Positions 23,331 to 34,799 of a DNA stretch of 64,000 nucleotides are shown piece by piece. The translations under genes were made by a program, and so were the position numbers. Below the pieces are notes generated by a model. The model saw only the letters and a program-made list of their open reading frames with translations. It had not been told where the DNA came from and ran no database searches. The first letter of the stretch is position 1. The number at the start of each line of letters is the position of its first letter. The DNA is from Megaleporinus macrocephalus (lineage: Eukaryota > Chordata > Actinopteri > Characiformes > Anostomidae), in the NCBI GenBank assembly GCA_021613375.1, contig CM038718.1:41435057-41499056 (forward strand), in the 5' to 3' direction.

Positions 23331-24394
23331 CAAATAAATATATGTGTGTGTATATATGTATATATGTATAGATTTGATCAAAATAATCTATTTAAAAGAA
23401 TTAATTATATAAATATCAGGTTAATTAGGCTAGACAGTTCATTGGCTCATGTTTATTGAGCAGGTATCAGGTATTACTAACATACTAGTAGAAAAAGCAT
23501 ACGAGCACTAGCAACGATTAGCAAGCTTCTAGAGTATTTTCTTCTTTGTTTATTTATTTATGTATTTGTTTCTTTATTCATTTATTAATTAAGGTCCTGA
23601 ACTGAGTCAGGGTCTGGAACAGTTGTCGGTATGTTTGAGCTATGGAATTGACACACAGAGCTCAAAGAGATTGTGATACTGCTGTCCTAAAAAGGACTTC
23701 TCAAACACTGGGTCATCACAGGTGGGATGCCAAACCCCTTCTGGTGCCCCTAGAGGCCGTACTGAGTGAAGCTGGGGTTCACAATGAGCCTCTGATGCCA
23801 CTTTGTCATAAAAATCTCTAGAAACAGACACTCGCCCTGACGTGGCTGTGCTTTAGTGATAAATTGCTGGGACATGAGGTGGAAAAGGTCGAGACCCCCT
23901 GGTCCTCACCACTAGGGGGCATGTACATAGACAAAACAGCAAACTTCACTGCTATGCCTTCACATGTCCCAGCAGTCAGATTAGAATATCTATGATGGCT
24001 TTCATTAAGGTCTTAAAAGCAAATTCACACTGATCCTCCGCTGCCAGTCAGCTGCTGCAGACTCGGAGTCTCCGGCCTGCAGTTCCACCAGCGTGCTATC
24101 TCCTTTACATCTAAATGGACGGACCTCTTTCCTACAGGCTGCATTATAACCGTACGCTGTTATTAAATTCATAGCTGTTAGAGCTCGTCTCTCTGCCGGT
24201 GGCCAGAAACCAAGTACCGTCTCAGGCTAAGAGCAGACGTACTGATCTCCACAACTGAGACCAGATTAAATATATTCAATAAACAGCTCTATTCAAAGAC
24301 ATGTAACCTGACCAGTGAAATGTGTCTTTGCTGTATCATCTTACCTCAGGGTCCAGATGGTGAGATGTCTGATCCAGGACCAGCTTTTATAGAT
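23331..24394. other. Unique interval with a strong CTCF-like site
   Basis: It starts with a TA/TG-rich patch and an AT-rich stretch. At 23,909-23,923 ccactagggggcatg closely matches the CTCF core. The part 24,000-24,300 is unique and GC-balanced (ctgctgcagactcggagtc, ttattaaattcatagctg) and could be a conserved element. No exon is recognised. Confidence 0.45.
23909..23923 (+). promoter_or_regulatory. CTCF-like motif
   Basis: ccactagggggcatg matches the vertebrate CTCF consensus core (CCASYAGRKGGCR) through the A after GGC. A single site of this quality is expected by chance only rarely, but occupancy cannot be seen from sequence. Confidence 0.45.
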
Positions 24395-26520
24395 GAATAC
24401 TGTGATTACATAAATACTGGAAACATACTTTAATTACATAAATACTGGAAACATACTTTATTTACATAAATACTAGAAAAATACTGTGACTCCATAAATA
24501 CTGGACAAATGCTGTGACTACACAAATACTGGAAAAATACTATGATTACATAAATACTGGAAACATACTATGATTACATAAACACTGGAAAAATACTGTG
24601 ATTACATAAATACTGAACAAAATACTGTGATTACATAAAATACTGGACAAATACTGTAATTACATAAATACTAAAAAAATATTGTGATTACATAAATACT
24701 GGAAAAATACTGTGATTATATTAATACTGGACAAATACTGTGATTACATAAATACTGGACAAATGCAGTGACTACATAAATACTGAAAAAATACTGTGAT
24801 TACATAAACACTGAAAAAATACTGTGATTACATAAATACTGGATAAATACTGTGATTACATAAAAGACTGGACAAATACTGTAATAACATTAATACTGGA
24901 TAAATACTGTGATTACATAAAATACTGGAAAAGTTCTATGATTACATAAATACTGGAAAAATACTGTGATTACATAAATACTGAAAAAATACTGTGATTT
25001 CATAAAATACTGGACAAATTCTATGATTACATAAATACTGGAAAAATACGATGATTACATAAATACTGAAAAAAATACTGTGATTACATAAAATACTGGA
25101 CAAATACAGTGATTACATAAATACTGGAAAAAATACTGTGATTACATAAATACTGAAAAAATACTGTGATTTCATGAATACAGAAAAAATACTGTGATTT
25201 CATGAATACAGAAAAAATACTGTGATTACATAAATACTGAAAAAATACTGTGATTACATAAAATACTGGACAAATGCTGTGACTACAGAAACACTGGAAA
25301 AATACTGTGATTACATAAATACTGAAAAAAATACTGTGATTACATAAATACTGGACAAATTCTATGATTACATAAATACTGAAAAAATACGGTGATTACA
25401 TAAATACTGGATAAATACTGTGATTACATAAAATACTGGACAAATTCTATGATTACATAAATACTGAAAAATACTGTGATTACATAAATACTGAAAAAAT
25501 ACTGTGATTACATAAAATACTGGACAAATGCTGTGACTACAGAAACACTGGAAAAATACTGTGATTACATAAAATACTGGACAAATACTGTGATTACATA
25601 AAATACTGGACAAATTCTATGATTACATAAATACTGGAAAAATACTGTGATTACATAAATACTGAAAAAAATACTGTATTTACATAAATACTGAAAAAAA
25701 TACTGTGATTACATAAAATACTGGACAAATTCTATGATTACATAAATACTGGAAAAATACGGTGATTACATAAATACTGGATAAATACTGTGATTACATA
25801 AAATACTGGACAAATTCTATGATTACATAAACACTGGAAAAATACTGTGATTACATAAAATACTGGACAAATACTGTGATTACATAAAATGCTGGACAAA
25901 TTCTATGATTACATAAATACTGGAAAAATATTGTGATTACATAAATACTGGATAAATACTGTGATTACATAAAATACTGGACAAATTCTATGATTACATA
26001 AATACTGAAAAATACTGTGATTACATAAATACTGAAAAAAATACTGTGATTACATAAATACTGAAAAAAATACTGTGATTACATAAAATACTGGACAAAT
26101 TCTATGATTACATAAATACTGGAAAAATACGGTGATTACATAAATACTGGATAAATATTGTGATTACATGAAATACTGGACAAATTCTATGATTACATAA
26201 ATACTGAAAAATACTGTGATTACATAAATACTGAAAAAAATACTGTGATTACATAAAATACTGGACAAATTCTATGATTACATAAATACTGGAAAAATAC
26301 GGTGATTACATAAATACTGGATAAATACTGTGATTACATAAAATACTGGACAAATTCTATGATTACATAAATACTGAAAAAATACTGTGATTACATAAAA
26401 TACTGGACAAATTCTATGATTACATAAATACTGGAAAAATACTGTGATTACATAAAATACTGGAAAAATACTGTGATTACATAAAATACTGGAAAAATAC
26501 TGTGATTACATAAATACTGT
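24395..26520. repeat. 27-bp AT-rich minisatellite (about 78 copies)
   Basis: The unit is tactgtgattacataaa followed by tactggaaaaa, with ggacaaat, ggataaat and gaaaaaaa variants giving 25-29 bp periods. Longer blocks recur, such as the ttctatgattacataaa variant at alternating spacing from 25,015 onward. Nearly every unit carries TTACATAA, the reverse complement of a PAR-bZIP D-box. Confidence 0.96.
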
Positions 26521-26734
26521 AACACCAAGAACAATCTAGAACAACAAGGCCTGAGGCTGAGGTTGATTTGGTAAGTTTGTGGGCTGTATCAGGCGAAGCT
26601 ATTTCACTGCACGAGCAGATAACGTTGCTTGTTTTTGGACGTGCTATCATTCAATAAGAGAATCTAAACATTGTAAATCCTGCTTCTAGTTAGTTATGGG
26701 TTAGGTTATGTATGGATGTGTATTTGATTTCAGA
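26521..26734. other. Unique spacer
   Basis: No gene or known repeat is recognised in this short interval. Confidence 0.5.
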
Positions 26735-26862
26735 ACTGTTACTGAGCAGACTGCGGGAATGATGTTTATTGCAGATTAATACTGGAGTAAAATCATGGCG
26801 GTTGTTGGTAATCATTAAAAGTACCACCCAGAAAATACTAGTCCAGCTCCAATAAGGCTTTT
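26735..26862 (-). mobile_element. Dispersed repeat R1, copy 1
   Basis: The reverse complement of this segment aligns with 30,448-30,575. Shared blocks are ttggagctggactagtat at one end and gcagtctgctcagtaa at the other, with mostly matching sequence between. The two copies are in opposite orientation about 3.7 kb apart. The family is not identified. Confidence 0.7.
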
Positions 26863-27030
26863 AGCAAGACAAACTCCAGTCAGTCCCTTATATGTTATTC
26901 AGGTACAACCTTTCTGGTATTGCAGTAAATTACATGAGCTCAGTTTTTAAACAGAATATTAGGGATAATAATAATAATATTTTTTTTTCTTCTCCTTGTT
27001 TTAAGCAGAAGCAAGTCAATAAATAGATAT

Positions 27031-27280
27031 ATGTTAGAAATAGATATATTTGACGTGTCTTCACATTTATACCACAACAGAGTAGAAAAGGAATTAAGGT
27101 GGACAGAAATTGCTGAAGCCCTCAAAATCCCAGCTGAACGGGGCCTACAGTGTTTACAAGCGAACCGTACAGTTTATCTGAATATTGCTACCTTCAATCA
27201 TATAAATGGGAAAAAATCTCTATAGGAATTTAGTAGCAGTCTTGTAAACTTCTTGTGACTCTGAAAGACCCCCAGTCTGC
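27031..27280 (+). pseudogene. MADF-domain relic, transposon-derived (copy 1)
   Basis: From about 27,043 the + frame reads IFDVSSHLYHNRVEKEL and then RWTEIAEALKIP, which has the MADF pattern (aromatic-D-S, Y-x-x-R, W-x-x-I-A-x-x-L). A MADF domain is about 85 residues; only the middle is visible and the cysteine/tryptophan second half is lost. In fish such domains often come from the accessory ORF of PIF/Harbinger-type transposons. A diverged inverted copy lies at 55.06-55.29 kb, so it is a dispersed repeat and not a host gene. Assignment to MADF is from pattern only. Confidence 0.55.
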
Positions 27281-27300
27281 AAAATCATAGTCTGTGACTA

Positions 27301-28805
27301 CACTGTAATGAATTGCTGTAAATTTACTGTAAATATACAACAGTATCTTACTGTTTTTATAATATTTGTAAAATACTGTCAAATAATCACACAGCGTATG
27401 TAAATGAACAGTAATGCAATCAGTTTCCCAATAACAGAAAATAACTAATTTATCAGAATATACAGTATTTTCAGTTAATCTATTGAAATATGCACCATCA
27501 TCCCTTTACAGTCCAGTGACTATCAATCAAACTCGAACTGGTGATTACAGACTAATGTTAATTTTTAATGATAACTCTTTTTATTAAACTGTCCAAACTG
27601 CTTCTACTCATTTAAATGATAAAATATAAGCAGTGGGCGGGGCCAGGTTATTGGGCTCCCAGGTTAAGACTCTTTCAGTTCATTCAGTCAGTGCAGGAAG
27701 TGCTGGTCAGCTTGTATTGAGTTCATTTGTAAAATAAAGAAAAATAATCTAAATCAGTTCTTAGACGAGGAGACGAAGTTGGTGCAGCTGCGGGGGTCTT
27801 CGTGAAACTCAGGAAAAAGGTATCTGTTAACATCTCGTCTTCTAAAGTTTGCAGTGATATGGTTTTGTCAATATAACTATTAAACTTTTAAGATATAAGA
27901 TGATTTTAGTTAGGTCTGTTTCATTTAGTGACTAAATTTAGAAAAGAAACTGTAGCTTGAACTGTGTTAGCTAGCTAGCTAACTAGCAAGCTGGCTAGTT
28001 GGTTAGTACCATTAATACACAGTTATTTTACTGTCATATACTGTAATTGAATTTACAGTACAATACTGTTTAATAAAATAACAGTAAAGTACTGGCATCT
28101 CTGCTACCAGTATTTTAGTGTTAATTTACAGTACAATACTGTTAAAATAAATAACAGTGGATGTACTGTAAAATGACAGTAAAGTACTGGCCTCTCTGCT
28201 ACCAGTATTTTACTGTTAATTTACAGTACAGTACTGTTAAAATAAATAACAGTAGATGTACTGTAAAATAACAGTAAAGTACTGGCCTCTCTGCTACCAG
28301 TATTTTACTGTTAATTTACAGTACAATACTGTTAAAATAAATAACAGTAGATGTACTGTACAATAACAGTAAAGTACTGGCGTCTCTGCTACCAGTATTT
28401 TACTGTTAATTTACAGTACAGTACTGTTAAAATAAATGACAGTAGATGTACTGTAAATAACAGTAAAGTACTGGCCTCTCTGCTACCAGTATTTTACTGT
28501 TAATTTACAGTACAATACTGTTAAAATAAATAACAGTAGATGTACTGTACAATAACAGTAAAGTACTGGCGTCTCTGCTACCAGTATTTTACTGTTAATT
28601 TACAGTACAGTACTGTTAAAATAAATGACAGTAGATGTACTGTAAAATAACAGTAAAGTACTGGCGTCTCTGCTACCAGTATTTTACTGTTAATTTACAG
28701 TACAATACTGTTAAAATAAATAACAGTAGATGTACTGTAAAATAACAGTAAACTACTGGCGTCTCAGTATTTTACTGTTAATTTACAGTGAATTTTTTTA
28801 CAGTG
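27301..28805. mobile_element. TIR element carrying an internal minisatellite
   Basis: The left end begins cactgtaatgaattgctgta and the right end finishes acagtgaatttttttacagtg in inverted form. Both ends are built from CACTGTAA and CTGTAAATT words. The flanks gtctgtgacta (27,290-27,300) and gtctttgacta (28,806-28,816) form an 11-bp direct repeat with one mismatch, resembling a target-site duplication. Between 28,000 and 28,790 it contains about eight copies of a 94-bp unit. No transposase is visible, so it is non-autonomous. Family unknown. Confidence 0.6.
28000..28790. repeat. 94-bp minisatellite inside the TIR element (about 8 copies)
   Basis: Units carry ctctctgctaccagtatttt, actgttaatttacagtac and aaataacagtagatgtact. 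The copies are nearly identical, while the flanking element sequence is single-copy. Inverted ACAGTA/TACTGT words are dense, so each unit is self-complementary. Confidence 0.93.
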
Positions 28806-28816
28806 GTCTTTGACTA

Positions 28817-29600
28817 AAAGTCTGTGACTAGTGTTTAGATGTGAGGGGGTGTCAGACTTTAATCTATTAATTGTCTTTTCAGTCTCTTGAAAGTGTTTTA
28901 GTGTATATTCAGCATAAGGCGCTCCCGCTTGCTTCATATGAACCCAGTGGAAAGACCCAAAAACCGGTCCTGGATCTGAAATCTCAGTCACGCGACTTGT
29001 GGTGTTTTCCATCTGGATCCTGGGGCAAGATGACACGGGGAGGCAGCCGGAGCGGGAATTTATGATAACACTTAGGGAGCGGAATCAATAGGAGATAACG
29101 CTGGAAAGCCCGGAGTGCATCAACACTGCCATGTTTTCCTGATGATGCCTGCAGGTGAGGGCGAGCGGTTCACTCCCGGCTCTGCCTGTAATGGCCTGTT
29201 GTTACAGAACCAATTCGGGAGCAGATCAAGGCCAGAGCTTCTTCTGTTTGGGTGAAAAGCTCTTAACACGCTCTCAGATAAGAACCTGCACGTTAAACGG
29301 CTTTCTTTAAACATTTACTGGCGCGCTCGCCGTGGACAGAGTTTCATCAGGAGCGCCAACTCCAGACAATAACCATCAAACAGGAGTTCACGACCCGGCT
29401 CAGACGTTCCTGAAAACGCTTGCAGGCGGGATCTTCGGCTTGGAAAATCTCCCCTCCACCCACTCGGTAACTGGATGAGTGTGCGGCAATATGGGCCGGT
29501 CCCAGAGTGACGCTCCTGGACGGGCCTGAGCAGGTCTTCCGGGGACTCCCTGTCTGGGATGAGCTCGAGGGCACCTTGCCACGAATTGAAATCAAGTATA
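28817..29600. promoter_or_regulatory. Candidate conserved noncoding element E
   Basis: A unique, GC-balanced block of nearly 800 bp without tandem structure. It includes ctattaattgtcttttcag near 28,865, aatttatgataacactta near 29,056 and tgttttcctgatgatgcctg near 29,131. Short open frames lie on both strands but none carries a domain, and no splice-flanked exon is convincing. Its composition contrasts with the AT-rich repeats on both sides. Confidence 0.38.
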
Positions 29601-29851
29601 CGGGGACTTTACCAAAAGGCTATGGGATTATTACTACTCAGTTACTACTTAATTAAGATCTGATAATAATAGATCTGATAGTTCAGTAAAATACTGACAC
29701 AAGTAAAAGTAATAGAAGCATCATAATGACGTTGTCCAAAGAAAAATCCCACCAAAATTTTATAATGTAATGTACAATGTAAACTTAATGCACTTCTAAT
29801 GTAAGTCAATGGAACCAGAATGGTTTCTAATTGATTTAGGAGAATTTATAT

Positions 29852-29902
<51 letters not shown>
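29601..29902. other. AT-rich spacer and CA/TA microsatellite
   Basis: Unique AT-rich DNA, then a CA/TA microsatellite at 29,852-29,902. The word taatgtaagtcaatggaacc near 29,799 recurs near 34,819 and 35,029. Confidence 0.6.
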
Positions 29903-29903
<1 letters not shown>

Positions 29904-30383
29904 CACCGCTCAAAAGTTTAGGATCACTTTAGAATTTCATTTCATGCAATTTTCATGCAATATTGTTCATTTCACAATGAATGTAAGTGTATCAGATGAT
30001 TTTTAGAATATAAATGTTTGTATTAAAGTCTATTTTTGTATAGAGGCTTATTTTACATATAGTTCTATTATCAGCAATTCTCAGTCCTCTGTCTAAATCT
30101 CCTGGTACGACCACCAATCCAAGTTAAGGATGTTATTGGACTAATTGGTTGTTAGGACACAGTAGAAAAACATTCTACTAATAAGTGAGTATAAAAGGGA
30201 ACAACATTCTAGGTTAGTTTAGTATCTGAAGATCAGCAGTTGATGGCTTGCTGACCGACTCAAAATGACCAGAAAGAAACAACTTTCTTTAGAGACCCGT
30301 CAGTCCATTGTTGTGTTAAGGAAGAAAATACTCCATTAAAACAAGAACATTTCACTGTGATCCCAAACTTTTGAGCGGTAGTA
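29903..30383 (+). mobile_element. Short non-autonomous Tc1-like element
   Basis: Terminal inverted repeats accgctcaaaagttt (29,905-29,919) and aaacttttgagcggt (30,365-30,379) are perfect over 15 bp. The element is about 480 bp and sits inside a TA-rich microsatellite, consistent with TA target preference. It keeps the start of a transposase frame (30,265-30,339) but nothing of the catalytic domain. A solo end of the same family lies at 35.28-35.37 kb. Confidence 0.85.
30265..30339 (+). pseudogene. Transposase N-terminal stub
   Basis: The 24-codon frame begins MTRKKQLSLETRQSIVVLR and stops at TAA. The pattern matches the start of the N-terminal helix-turn-helix of Tc1-family transposases. The rest of the DNA-binding region and all of the DDE domain are absent, so it cannot be functional. 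Confidence 0.6.
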
Positions 30384-30447
30384 TATATATATATATATAT
30401 ATATATGAAGTTTTTACCTGAATAACACACAAGATTTTATAAAAACC

Positions 30448-30575
30448 CTATTGGAGCTGGACTAGTATTATCTGTGCAGTAGTTATACTGATCCTGGCAA
30501 CCTCTATAATTTTGATCCGGTATGAATCTGCCATACACATCATTCTTGCAGTCTGCTCAGTAATAAATCCTCCAA
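30448..30575 (+). mobile_element. Dispersed repeat R1, copy 2
   Basis: This is the + orientation partner of 26,735-26,862. It begins tattggagctggactagta and ends gcagtctgctcagtaa, with scattered differences between. Neither copy has a coding frame. Confidence 0.7.
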
Positions 30576-30899
30576 TACTCCAAACCCTGAGCTCCTCAGT
30601 TATAACAGTCCTGCTCAAATCCACGTCTCAGTACTGTTATACCAAACCAACCAACCAACTTCCTATTCAGCAGCACCTTATCTGTGTACCATGTGGTTAC
30701 AATCTGGGTCCTGAATGAATTCTTATCGTTATAACTGCTGCACTATTTAAGGTGGAACAGGAAAAGCCAAACGAGAAGCTGTCGAATGAAATTCTATGTT
30801 TTTCTATGGACAGCGATGAATCTAAACTACTTAAGTAAAGGTAAAGAAAGTATCAGAAAGTAAAACTACTACTAAAGTACTGAGTCTTTGCCAGAACTG
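30576..30899. other. Unique spacer with one palindromic-family half site
   Basis: Mostly unique. It carries tttaaggtggaac at 30,746-30,758, the word shared with the palindromic element at 20.0 kb. No gene is recognised. Confidence 0.5.
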
Positions 30900-31160
30900 C
30901 AGTGGAACTTCTTACTAAATGCGACTTTTGACAGGCAGGCCTATGTGCCGTGATTCCCGCTGACCGCTGGGTCCTTAGTCATGCTTGGACACACACAATC
31001 TGTATATGAAACGCAACAGTTCCCGAAGCCCCCAACACAAATAATCTCTCCCAGTTTCTCCGGGTTTTTCCGAGAGAGTAAAACAAACCGGGCTGTTCGG
31101 AAAAGTAGAGTCTCAGAGACAAATACCCTCCTCACCATATCTGACCACAGACACACAAAC
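30900..31160. promoter_or_regulatory. Candidate conserved noncoding element F
   Basis: A unique island containing atgtgccgtgattcccgctg near 30,943, ccttagtcatgcttgg near 30,973 and acacaaataatctctccc near 31,035. It runs straight into a 945-bp GA tract. Short frames on both strands lack domains. Confidence 0.33.
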
Positions 31161-31956
31161 CTGAGAGAGAGGGACAGAGAGAGATAGAGAGAGAGGGAGA
31201 GAGACAGAGAGAAAGACAGCAAGCGCGAGAGAGCGAGCGTGTGAGAGAGAGAGAGAACAGAGACAGACAGAGAGAGACAGGAAAAAAGAGAGACAGAGAG
31301 AAAGACAGCAAGCGCGAGAGAGCGAGCGTGAGAGAGAGAGAGAGAGAGGGAGAGAGAGAGAGAGAACAGAGAGAGAGAGACAGAGGAATAAAAGAGACAG
31401 AGAGAGAGTGAGAGAGAAAGCGAGCGAGAGAGAGAGAGAAAAAGAGAACGAGCAAAAGCAAGAGAGAGAGACGGAGAGAAAGACAGCAAGCGCGAGAGAG
31501 CCAGCGTGAGAGAGAGAGAGAAAACAGAGAGCGAGATCAGACAGAGAGAGAGAGCGAGAAAGGAAGAGAAAGAGAGAGAGAACAGTGAGAGAGTGAGAGA
31601 GAGAAAAAGAGAAAAAGCAAGAGTGCGAGAGATACAGAGAGAGAGAAAGAGAAAAAGAGTGAGAGAGACAGAGAAAGAGAGAGAGAAAGAGAGAGAAAGA
31701 ACAGAGAGAGCGCAAAACAGACAGCAAGAGAGAGAGAACAGTGAGAGAGAAAGAGAGCGAGAGAAAGAGAGAAAGAGCAAAAGCAAGAGAGTGAAAGAGA
31801 TACAGAGAGAGCGAGAGAAAGAGAAAAAGTGAGAGAGAGAAAGAAAGAGAGCGAGAGAGAGAAAAAAGTGAAAGAGAAAAAAAGAGAGAGAGAAAGAAAG
31901 AGAGCGAGAGAGAGAAAGAAAGAAAGTGAGAGAGATAAAGAGAGAAAAAGAGAAAA

Positions 31957-31994
<38 letters not shown>

Positions 31995-32062
31995 TAAAAA
32001 AAGAGAGAGAATATAATAGAGTGTGAGAGAGAGAGAGAGACAGTGAGAAAGAGAAAGAGTGT

Positions 32063-32103
<41 letters not shown>
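31161..32103. repeat. GA-rich tract, 945 bp
   Basis: The tract is mainly GAGA with gacagaga, gaaagaga and agcgagcg variants. A longer block (gaaagacagcaagcgcgaga) repeats near 31,210, 31,301 and 31,480, so part of it is a minisatellite of about 90-190 bp. Long Ser/Leu-rich minus-strand frames (up to 332 codons) are compositional artefacts. Confidence 0.96.
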
Positions 32104-32106
<3 letters not shown>

Positions 32107-32535
32107 AACACCTATCATTGTGTCAACTTCGGCCTTCCGGCAACCTCTGACCTGGACCCCGTGTAGGTCAGGAGTCTTAGTGGACGCTTAAACCTTCGCT
32201 GAAGGATTCTGACCCGTCCACACTCGCTCGCCCTGCTAACTCTCTCTCTCTCGCTCTCCCACCAACAATCTCCCAGCAATCAATAGTAACTGTTCTCTCA
32301 ATAATTCATAACATTAACATGCGCCCAGTGGCCCAGTGGATGGATGGGGAAGACATAGGAGGCCCATCATTTCAGTATCGATTCCCCCGGAGCCAGTCGA
32401 TAGCCCTGGATGTGAGGGACTTATTGCCGGCCTCTTGTGAAGACCACTGCTTGCACAGAGGCTAACATACAGGAAGAAGAGAAACAAGAATGCTAATGAA
32501 TCGCTCTTATGGCAGAGAACACAGTTTATAATCTC
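32104..32535. promoter_or_regulatory. Candidate conserved noncoding element G
   Basis: Unique DNA begins directly at the end of the GA tract. It contains cagcaatcaatagtaactg near 32,274, ctcaataattcataac near 32,297, tcagtatcgattcccc near 32,372 and gaatgctaatgaatcgc near 32,488. Homeodomain/octamer-like words at high density on a GC-balanced background suggest an enhancer. The minus-strand 91-codon frame across it has no domain. Confidence 0.42.
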
Positions 32536-33419
32536 AGAATTCTGACTCGAAGAACAACTTTCTATGTCAAAATAATCAAATGTGGACATCTTGAAATGCC
32601 GACTTACTTATTTCCTAAATTTAACTGAAAATGTTGACTTAAATTCTCATAATTTGACTTAGTATTTTAAAATAAAATAATAAAAAACTGACACTTGAAA
32701 TAAGCTAAAATAATTATAATCTCGAAATAGTTTCTTAACAGTATCTTGAATTAAATCTTGAATTGCTTTGTCAAAATAATGACTTGCGTTCTTTTTGAAT
32801 TACTGAATTACAATATCAAAATTAAGTCAAATTTCATAATTAGTGATTACTTAACTAATTGTTATGTCCAAATAATATAACCTATACTGAAATTTGAACT
32901 TCACCAGAGACATCTTGAAATATTTACTTAATTTCTCGTAATTTAATTTCATATATTAAATAAATGTATTACTATGTCAAATGACTAGACTTCAAATTTG
33001 TACACGGTATTAGTGGAATGAATAAATTGCTAGGACAAAATAATAACTTCTTTAAATTTGACTTGGTGTCTTAAAATAATGTCTTGCTGTATGTTAATGG
33101 CTTATTTTTAAAATTTGACTTAAACCTGAATAAAAATATCAACCAACAATGATGTCATTACCTATAATCTCAGAACTTTAACTTGAAGTTCTGTCACAAA
33201 AATGACTTGAAATTTTGATTGAGTGTCTAAAATCAATGGCTATCTATAACTATGTTGCAATAATGACTGAAGATTTGAAGAAATATTTTGAAATATAGAC
33301 TTGCTTTATTGAAACCTCGTATAGGTTTCTTTATTTTCTTTAAAACCTTATTTAAAATGTTTTAAAATTTTAACTTACTATATTTAACTGACTCATGAAC
33401 AACACTGACTTGATAATAA
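32536..33419. repeat. Very degenerate AT-rich repeat
   Basis: Words such as aaaataatgacttg, aaatttgacttaa and cttgaaatatt recur at irregular spacing of roughly 35-60 bp. It looks like a decayed tandem array. No gene is visible. Confidence 0.5.
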
Positions 33420-34305
33420 TGAAACACGCATATGAACTTGAGTGACGTCCCATTCTTAATCCATAGGGTTTAATATGATGTCGGCCCAACCTTTGCAGCT
33501 ATAACAGCTTCAGCTCTTCTGGAAAGACTCTCCACACGGTTTAGTAGAGTGTTTATGGGAATGTTTGAACGTTCTTCCAGAAGAACATTAGTGAGGTCAC
33601 ACACTGATGTTGGACGAGAAGGTCTGGCTCGCAGTCTCCACTCTAATTCATCCCAAAGGTGTTCTATCAGGTTGAGGTCAGGACTCTGTGCAGGCCAGTC
33701 AAGTTCTTCTACACCAAACTCGCTCCTCCATGTCTTTATGGAGCTGCTTTGTGTACTGGTGGACAGTCATGTTGGAACAGGAAGGGGCCGTCCCCAAACT
33801 GTCCCCACAAAGTTGGGAGCATGAGATTGAGTTCCTTTCACTGGAACTAAGGTTCAGAGCCCACCTCCTGAAAAACAACCCTCAGCCATGAAATTCTATT
33901 CTATGAAGCTCTCTATGCTCTGTTCTTGAGCTGAAGGCCTCATGAAGTTTGGAAGTCTGTAGTGATTGACTCTGTAGAAAGTTGGTGAGCTCTGTGCACT
34001 ATGCTCCTCAGCATCCGCTGACCCGCTCTGTCATTGTTTGTGTTCTACCACTTGGTGTCTGAGTTATTGTCATTCTCAATCACTTCCACTTTGTTAGAAC
34101 ACCACTGACAGTCCACTGTGGAATATTTAGTAGTGAGGAAACTTCACCTCTGGACTGGTGGCGTCCTATCACGGTACCATGCTGGAGTTCACTGAGCTCC
34201 TGAGAGCGACTCACTCTTTCACTAATGGGTGTAGAAGCAGTCTGCATGACTAGGTACTTGGTTTTATACACCTGTGACCATGAAAGTGATTGAAACACCA
34301 GAGCC
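33420..34305 (-). mobile_element. Decayed Tc1/mariner transposon, copy A (internal deletion)
   Basis: Read on the minus strand, the right part encodes the N-terminal helix-turn-helix (SLLNIPQWTVSGVLTKWK, about 34,083-34,140) and the second DNA-binding region to about 33,900. The left part encodes the C-terminal catalytic half. The second catalytic Asp lies in FQHDC (codon 33,766-33,768) and the Glu in SPDLNLIEHLW (codon 33,662-33,664). Their 104-base spacing instead of 105 shows a one-base deletion. The segment with the first Asp (WSDE) is missing across a junction near 33,885-33,900. Full-length Tc1 transposases have about 340 residues. The element cannot be active. Confidence 0.9.
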
Positions 34306-34799
34306 TTGTTAGCCTGGCTCAGGTTCTTATAAAGTCAGGTGAGGCATTTGAATAAAATGAATCAAAGCTCCTTTGTCTTCTTGTTCGTCAATCCAAATTT
34401 CACCAACACTTCAAATCAGCTTCAGCTGAATTTTTAACAGTAGGGTATCTCCTCCAGGCCGGCCCACATGCCCACCGCGCTGTCCCCAGCTGCAGCTCTA
34501 CTGAGATATCAGCTCCCATGGCTGGTTCTCTCTGGTGAGGTGATGCTGGGGGACACATCCTGCTCAGATGTTAAGGGACCTCTCTAATTACCTGCTTTGT
34601 CCTCAGAGCCTGAACTGTCCCTTGTCTCCTGCAGCACTGCAGGCTCTTACACTTCTTCAGTCACTGGTCATATCACAGCTTCCACACCAGAACCTAAGAA
34701 CATTTACTGTTTTATAATATATTTTACTCCATTTGGAAACAGCCGCCGTCGTTGACGTGGTGTGAATGTGTCAGGATGGATGAACCAACACATATGATC
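34306..34799. promoter_or_regulatory. Unique interval with possible conserved element H
   Basis: The stretch 34,445-34,690 is GC-balanced and non-repetitive (gatatcagctcccatggctg, cctctctaattacctgctttg). The remainder is ordinary unique DNA. No exon is supported. Confidence 0.28.

Noticed and set aside
31113..32111. 332-codon Ser/Leu-rich minus frame
   Set aside because: GA/CT low-complexity DNA cannot encode stops in several frames; no gene features.
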